The notes beneath the pieces were generated by a model. It was not told where the DNA came from. It saw nothing but the letters and a program-made list of their open reading frames with translations, and searched no databases. A program made the position numbers and the translations under genes. A stretch of 64,000 nt of DNA from Ottelia alismoides (lineage: Eukaryota; Streptophyta; Magnoliopsida; Alismatales; Hydrocharitaceae). The number at the start of each line of letters is the position of its first letter. Within the stretch, counting starts at the first letter, position 1. Location: contig JAZKJV010010627.1 in NCBI GenBank assembly GCA_037367405.1, forward strand, positions 310,001 through 374,000, read 5' to 3'. Below, one piece after another: positions 57,757-64,000 of this stretch.

Positions 57757-59300
57757 AGAAATGCACGGGGATCAGAGTGTCTAACATCTGGTCTTGGAGG
57801 GCCTGCGGTGTCCGACAGGCCAGATCCGTCAATCACTTTATCGGCGGCTCTCTCGACTCTTAACACCTGACCCAAGTGACAATTTCAATAATTAACACAC
57901 ACAAATGATTAAGAAATAAATGTAGGTAGGATAAAATTTATTGCACATCACAAGAATGTGTATAGTAACAAGCAGTGTGGGTCGAACCACAAAGAAGCAC
58001 ATGAGGTAGAGCAGTAAAAAGGAATAAACAACTCATAACATATTTTTGTATTTTTAATTTTCGATGTTTTATAGGTTTTAATATTTATATATTTATATTT
58101 TTAAATTATGAAATTTTTTAAATTTTGATTTTCAAAATAAAATATAAATTAATATCTAATATATAATTATATATAGCTAGAATATATAAAGAAAGAGGTA
58201 AAGGAGATGTTTTTAGATTTTTCATATATAAGAAATAAATTCAAATTTTCAAAAAGAAAATATTTTTGGATTTTATAATCTTTCTCTATTTTTGGTGATT
58301 TTTGAATAATTTTTTAGCCGCCCTTCTCTCTGCAAAGTTGTTCAAGATTTTTAAGGATTTTTAAATAAAGAAATACACAAAATACACAAATAGTAAATCA
58401 GGGAACTTGTAATGAGCTTAAAATATCTATCAAATAAGATTGAGCCCCAACTTAATTTTACTGAACACTAGAAAATGAAAGAAAAATTAAAAACTTAATA
58501 CATATTTTTGTGATTTTTTTCTGAATTTTTAGAATATTCTTAAAGTTTTATGTGTTTTTCAATTTTTAAGAGTTTTCCATAAACTTTTTGCAAAAATATT
58601 TGAACATGAGTTAAAATATACTTGAATAAATGCAAATGTTTTTTTGAAAATTTTCAAAATATTTTGTATTTTTATGGTTTTTTATATGCTAAAAAGGAGA
58701 AAAATACATTGTTTTTATTTTTTATAAATATTAAGATAATTATAATTTCCTTAAGAAAAATATGTGGGATATAAAATAGTTTCAGGAACTTAAGATAATT
58801 TCCTATAATTTTTAGAAGCAAAATGACAATTAATTAAAATACAAGTAAAAAATTAAATCTATAATACAAGGTTCTAGTTGCAATTACAAGGTTCTAGTTG
58901 CAATTTCTACAAAGTTTCAAAGCTTTTAATAACCCCTAAACAAAATACAGTGGCATTAGTAAAATTTTTCTACAATTAAATACACTATACATACTAGTAG
59001 GGGAATAAATGTAAATAATATAAACAACATGGCCAAGCATGTAAATTTACCAAAAACATTACAACTAATGTTTAAAGTTTCTAGACTAAAAATAGATATA
59101 GAAGGGTATCAACGCAAAATATCCTCCCCACACGTGCACATGCACATGAGGTGGCGTGGAATGGACTAAAGTGCAAATACCAGAGAGCTTAGGGTCCTTA
59201 GTGCAAATAATATAAAAATATTACAACAATAGAGGAATAATTAAGTACTAAACAATAAGTGAATGGTGGAGGGTTCAGGGTGCAAAATGATATTTTTGAG
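57757..59300 (-). repeat. 5' LTR (part) of a LARD/Athila-like element
   Basis: The edge 'agaaatgcacgggg' has lost the usual CA end. Then come a 'gtgtgggtcgaaccacaaagaagc' block (57977), an AT-rich block, 'tggactaaagtgcaaat' (59163) and CACGTG (59133), in the LARD LTR order. The GC-rich promoter half is missing. Integrase debris starts at about 59320, so the LTR is truncated there. A 21-bp direct repeat 'acaaggttctagttgcaattt'-like occurs at 58868 and 58887. Confidence 0.6.
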
Positions 59301-59319
59301 ATTTTATTTGTCTGGTCTA

Positions 59320-60090
59320 TCGGCACCATGGAGCTCTTCTTGATATATCACTTGAACTGAATCTATAACGTACAAGAATGTATCATGCTTAAGATATGGT
59401 TTCAACAGTTGTCTGTTGACTGCAAAAAGGTTGTGCGTCAGATGACAAGCCTGATATTACAATGCTACCATTGTCACGCACATTTTCACGATGAAAGGTC
59501 CTGACCACTTGCTCTTCAACTTGCTTGGAAACAATTTTAACTTTGCATCGAACAACCACAATTTCATATTTGGCTAGAAAAAATTTCTTCTGATGTGTTT
59601 ATTGTTACGTCTTGACTTTTTCTTTGTACATGAGGTTGTTGTTATATGCAGAGTCTCTGAATTCTAACAAATGATTCATGTCAAGTTTTCTGTTCTTTCC
59701 AGCTTTCTCTCTGTCTAGATTGCATCCACTGACTGGCCAATAATGATTGATGAATAAGTTCCACAGGCAAATGACATGTTTTACCATATGCAAGGTTGTA
59801 GGAAGACATGCCTAAAGGGGACTTGTAAGCCGTTCGATAAGCTCAAAGAACCGAGTCGAGCAATTGTGACCAATTCTTCACGTCAGGATGCACAATTTTA
59901 TGTAGTATAGTCTTGCTTTCCCTGTTTAAACATTCTGGTAAGCCTTTTGTTCTGCGGGTGGTAGGGAGAAGCGACGCGATGTTAAATGTTATATTCCTTT
60001 GTCAGCTTCTTAACCTCTTTGTTGTAAAAATGGTTGCCCCGTAAGATATCATTATTCTCTTTGTCATTTGAACAATTATCTTTTCAATTT
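59320..60090 (-). pseudogene. Broken Athila/Tat-type integrase
   Basis: Read leftwards on the minus strand: GNHFYNKEVKKLTKEYN then HRVASPYHPQ (near 60035-59955), a frame change, then NWSQLLDSV...AYRTAYKSPLGMSSYNLAYGK (about 59870-59785), CHLPVE, then REKAGKNRKLDMNHLLEFRDSAYNNN (about 59720-59640), LFPSKLKSKWSGPFIV (about 59530-59485). This is the core and C-terminal part of an Athila/Tat gypsy integrase, which would insert element DNA. The region that should hold the last catalytic Glu after PYHPQ is frameshifted. Stops and shifts make it dead. It lies against a truncated LTR on the left. Confidence 0.85.
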
Positions 60091-60795
60091 TATAGGTTGT
60101 ATAAGGCAATCTTAGCAATTAGTCCTTAGGCGACTAACCCTATATGCGAGTGAGTATTGCCGGAAAAGTATTATGTACTTCTTACTTTCTTTGTAACCAT
60201 TATCCTATACTTTTCAAAAGTCCTTATTATCGAATCTAGATCACTACTCATCCAAATAAGTAGAGGAGGGAGCCGATAGGAAAAACCGATACTTCGGACC
60301 AAGTCTGCAGAAAGATAAGGACCTACTCGGATGCGAGATGATAAGATAGACAATCCCGTGGGAGAAAGGCCTATGCTCGATACTTCAGACTTAGTTCGCC
60401 AGCAAACTAAGCCCTGTCTTCCATGTACGATAGAAGCACCAATACTTCATGAATCCGGATGATAGACAAGGAAATACCCAGGCTGGGATTCAAGCTCTAT
60501 TCCTTAAGGATCATGCTTCACTCTATTTAGAAAGGTATCTGTATACAATGTGGGTGTTGTGAACCCAATACAATGGAATTCAATTAATCAATTTTAATTA
60601 GGCCACAATTTTCTTAGCAATCCCCTTTTTAATTTTTTTCAGTTTTAACTTATTTGGATTAATTTTCATGCAAAAAGCCTAATGATTTGATCAATTCCTT
60701 GCTTGACCTATGTAAGAAAAATTAGAGGGAGAAGATAGAAATGCAACGCAAGTCGAAATCAAATGATGCAATGCTTAGCAAGAAGACTTACGGTG
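60091..60795. other. Unassigned sequence
   Basis: No coding motif was recognised upstream of the integrase remnant on either strand. A paired phrase 'cgatacttcrga(c/t)' recurs (60288, 60379). Probably decayed element DNA. Confidence 0.5.
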
Positions 60796-63700
60796 TGTGA
60801 TGCCCGTGGATTTAGGTTACCCGCTTACACAAAACTCGCAGTATTATTTTCAATATCGGTCGCATTAGGTTACTGAAATTTAGGGAGAATTTTTCGCGTT
60901 TCGAATGGCATTCACAATAATGTAAACAATCACGGAACTAACAACACGTGTCACCAATTCATATTGCATAAATTTCCATATATAGTTGCATGTAACAAAA
61001 AAACTGCATTATGTACATGTATCCCAAAATGTAATAGTAGAGAAAGAAAAAAATTTACACTATCTTGTATAAAAAACTATAACATGTGTATCGTAACAGA
61101 AATTGTGGAAGCTCAATGTCCAGATGTCAATCTATTGTGATGCAGGCGCCTTGTTGTCCATTCATGTTGGGAACAAGAGACATGTCAACAAATGTTGGTA
61201 CAATCTAATTAATTAAAAACTAGTAGGTATTCTAGTGGTTTTAAAATAAAGAAAGTAGATAGAGTTTGACAAATTATTTTTAACAAGCTATTTGGGTAGA
61301 AATTGATTTTCAATTGTCTATATGTGAATCCCATGTTTACTCATCACTTCTTAACTTTCCATATATAATTTACTCATTTATTGATTATAGGATCCATGTG
61401 TAGGTTACCATCTTTTTATTATTTATAACTCATGTTGACGGATCTTGGGATTGTAGATGATGAGTTTCTGATATGATCTTTATCTATATCTAATTTCTTA
61501 AGTCTAGTGGATAATATGTGGTCTTGGTCTGAGTGTGACCTCACACTATTACTCTAAGTCGTGAAGGATGCCTTAGGGTTGGGGTGCCTCCATAGGCATG
61601 CGGTGAAGCATAATGCATCATAACTAAGTTTCCAACACATCCACTAGCATTTCGGAACATCGTAGTAGTAGTTCTAAATTCCAATTAAATGTCAGTGATT
61701 GATGATTGATGCTGATTGATGATTTCTGTGATATGATCTTCTCCTTGCTAGGCCCTACTGGCGTAACAATGACCCGTCTCAATAGTGACCAAGCTCAACT
61801 AAAATCAAGCCTACCTGTAACCAACTCAACAATAACCAAACTCAAATGTGACCAACTCTGTTGTAACCAATCTTACTATAACCAAACTCAATTGTAACCT
61901 ATCAACGATCTTTTAATAGCCAAGACCTATTGGCATAACAGTAACCAAAACTCAAGCGGCGAGGAAGACTCCTAAGAGACTCTTCTGTCTCGCCCTCCAA
62001 ATGGAAGCACGATCCATGAGAGGGCTAGGAACACTCCAAAACTATGGCCCTGAGATGGGTGGGAGAGTCTTCGGATTGAGTCACTTAAAAAACTGGCCCG
62101 ACCTGTATGGGCAAAAAGAGCTCGAAAAAAAAAACAAAACCAAAGGTCCTCCAGCCTAGGTACCCTACTAAAACAAGGTCAGCGGAACTTCTCAAAAACC
62201 TTGATCCCAACGAAGTGTACAAACACCGTGAACTCGCTTAAAAATCATACAAAGGTCTGGTATCCTAGATCCACGCACTAGGCGACTCCTGCCTAACCGA
62301 ACTTCCTATCTTCCGCCTAGTTGAGCAACACCGCGCCCTCACACGGTCAGGTGTAAGGGTCACCATGACCGGCATAATAAATTATAAGTCATCATTGATT
62401 CACCAACATTGTTACTTACTTGACTACTCTTTTCTTTCTCAATCCATTCCGTGGTTGATTGCACATATCTATGTCTTTTGGTCAATGATCTTATTGATAT
62501 CGCTGATTTACCATTAATTTCACTTATTTGTCTACTTCATCTTTTCTCAATCTCTTCTATGGTCAACTTTACGGATGTAGGTATTTTATCATACTAATGA
62601 TATATAGTTGATAGATTTTACTTATTAACTAATTGATGAGGATTATTAGTCATAATGATCTCAGGAAATCATAGATTGGTTTGATTATATCTAAATTATT
62701 TATTTAAGAATATATGACGTCCTAGACATTACCATCCTAATATTATCATTGGATAATAACTCTAAATAGGTCAACCATTTGTTGGCTCCTTAAGAGGAGT
62801 AAATCAATATCCTAATATTTGTATTTAAAATATCTTCTTTAAAGTCATGAGACTTGGAGACTAATAATTAATCTGGATTTAGAATTCAATTCATGCAAGA
62901 ACCCCCAATTCTCATCCTTAAAACTTGAGATCAATGGCCTAGTGATTGGTCTGAAAATTAGAAGTTAATTCTTGACAAATTCTCGGTATTTTATTTTTAT
63001 CTATTCCCTCTCTCTTCCCGTTTGATTGAGATTCTAATATCTAGTTTCCACTGAATATATAGAATCCTGATCTCACTCTCTCTGCTTCTGAAAAGGCCTA
63101 AAAGGCAAAGTGACTCGGGAAGAGAAGGTGAAGGCGGTTCCACAGACCATGATGAGAAAGGGAAGGCATGTCTAGTGACATTCTCGCGTGGGGCTCTGGT
63201 ATTGGGGATATTTGGACACAATCAACCAGGAATATCCCCTGAAACTGTCCTGCAACAAAGATGGCACAACGAGAAAATATATGTTCCCAACACGGGAACT
63301 CAATGGCAACAATGACAAGCAATCACCACAAGAGACAAGGATTTTTACGTGGAAACCCTTACTCAATGTAAGTAATGGAAATACCACGGGGCAAGACCGA
63401 CAACTAATCACTACGGTCAAATGGAGCCAAATGTTCTTCCCGATTTTGCTGCCCACAAAACTGAGGTACAAGCCACACACAATGGATAGTTCTTCAACAA
63501 GTATCAAACTATCCCTAGGTATCTAACTATACCAATATTGTTCTCAAAATAAGGAGATGGAGTATCTTCCCTTGTGGGCTCCTGGATGGAGACCCAAATG
63601 ATGGCTACGGCTTCTTGAGGTCGTCCGCAACGACCTCCCCGCTCCTCTCGAGCTCGCCCAGCACCTCTGCCCTCTGAACCCAACCACAGCTCCCAAGAGA

Positions 63701-64000
63701 CCCAGTTGCTACTTCCCTTGAGCACCGATGCTCGACTTCTCTCTCGCTCTCACTCTCCCGCTTACGTGGAGGAAGAAGGAGAAGATGGGGTTCCTAAACC
63801 CTTGCTACTGGCGTCGCTGGAAATGGGAATGACCGAATAAGGTCTTCGGTTCTCTTCTCTGGAATATGTATATGGCTGGAACGAATGGGGACGGATGGGG
63901 TACTTCCGTCCCTAGAATGGGGCGCAAAATCTGGTCATTTTGCACAAAAGACCCCTGCAAGAAAGGCCAAGGTGCAACTTTCCAAGTTGGGGCTGGACTG
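60796..64000 (+). repeat. Chromovirus-like LTR, runs off the window
   Basis: Begins TGTGATGCCCGTGGATTTAGG, like the solo LTR at 54655. The block 'tgtggtcttggtct...ccttagggttggggtgcctcc(a/g)taggcatgcggtg' at about 61500-61640 matches 55195-55330. No TTTCACA end is seen, so it may continue beyond 64000 or be interrupted. From about 62980 the text changes ('tttttacgtggaaaccctt' near 63340, and a CT-rich block 63600-63760) and may be another element's LTR. Open frames there (63172-63526) are two overlapping strands without domains. Confidence 0.5.
61775..61900 (+). repeat. Degenerate 15-17-bp tandem repeat
   Basis: About eight units of (g/a)taaccaa(a)ctcaa(t/c)(t/a): gtgaccaagctcaac, gtaaccaactcaaca, ataaccaaactcaaat, gtgaccaactctgtt, gtaaccaatcttact, ataaccaaactcaatt. 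The solo LTR at 54655 lacks it. Confidence 0.82.

Noticed and set aside
63172..63526. Overlapping 111-112-aa frames on both strands near the window end
   Set aside because: No motif, no conserved start context, and frames on both strands of the same bases. Likely chance within LTR-like sequence.

Overview
This window looks like a repeat-rich, heterochromatin-like stretch of a flowering-plant nuclear genome. I found no host gene, tRNA or rRNA gene that I can support. Nearly everything is LTR retrotransposon: Ty1/copia, Ty3/gypsy of the Athila/Tat type (gag, protease and integrase debris), chromovirus debris (integrase C-terminus and LTRs), and a family of large non-coding LTR elements (LARD-like) that use a tRNA-Asp primer site. 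Plant assignment rests on these families, the primer sites and the long AT-rich LTRs. The species cannot be named from the sequence.

Layout. 1-596: end of an internal region. 597 to about 4270: a plus-oriented LTR. 4275-5924: broken Athila-type gag on the minus strand. 5973-7369 and 30360-31660: the two halves of one LTR, split by a complete Ty1/copia element at 7370-30354 (minus strand; LTRs of about 2.5 kb; tRNA-iMet primer site; gag, protease, integrase, reverse transcriptase, RNase H). That copia element carries two further insertions. A 3.5 kb solo LTR (9140-12646, target duplication ATGGT) sits in its 3' LTR. A LARD (15832-24577, target duplication GGACC) sits in its integrase. 31661-33819 is non-coding element interior. 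33820-37277 is the 3' end of a chromovirus (integrase tail, chromodomain-like end, LTR with tandem repeats).

37278-49579 is a second, decayed copy of the same copia family on the plus strand. It is split in its RNase H by a second LARD (37584-46738, minus strand, target duplication TGGTT). 49580 to about 50915 is broken Athila-type gag/protease/RT-start sequence. 50926 to about 59300 is a further LTR/LARD-like element with a tRNA-Asp primer site at 57737-57754, carrying a chromovirus-type solo LTR (54655-57549, target duplication TCGCA). 59320-60090 is broken Athila-type integrase on the minus strand. From 60796 to the window end is an LTR related to the 54655 solo LTR.

How the parts relate. 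The nesting gives a relative order: old Athila/LARD material, then copia, then LARD 1 and the solo LTR. Both copia copies carry disabling lesions. The LARDs have no coding capacity, so if mobile they must borrow proteins from a gypsy partner; the Asp-type primer site and the Athila/Tat debris make that lineage the natural suspect. The most distinctive structure is in the LARD LTRs: a 21-bp palindromic start, many short hairpins built on CCGTTGGATC, a conserved 45-nt hairpin, and several internal hairpins that each carry a copy of the polypurine-tract motif.
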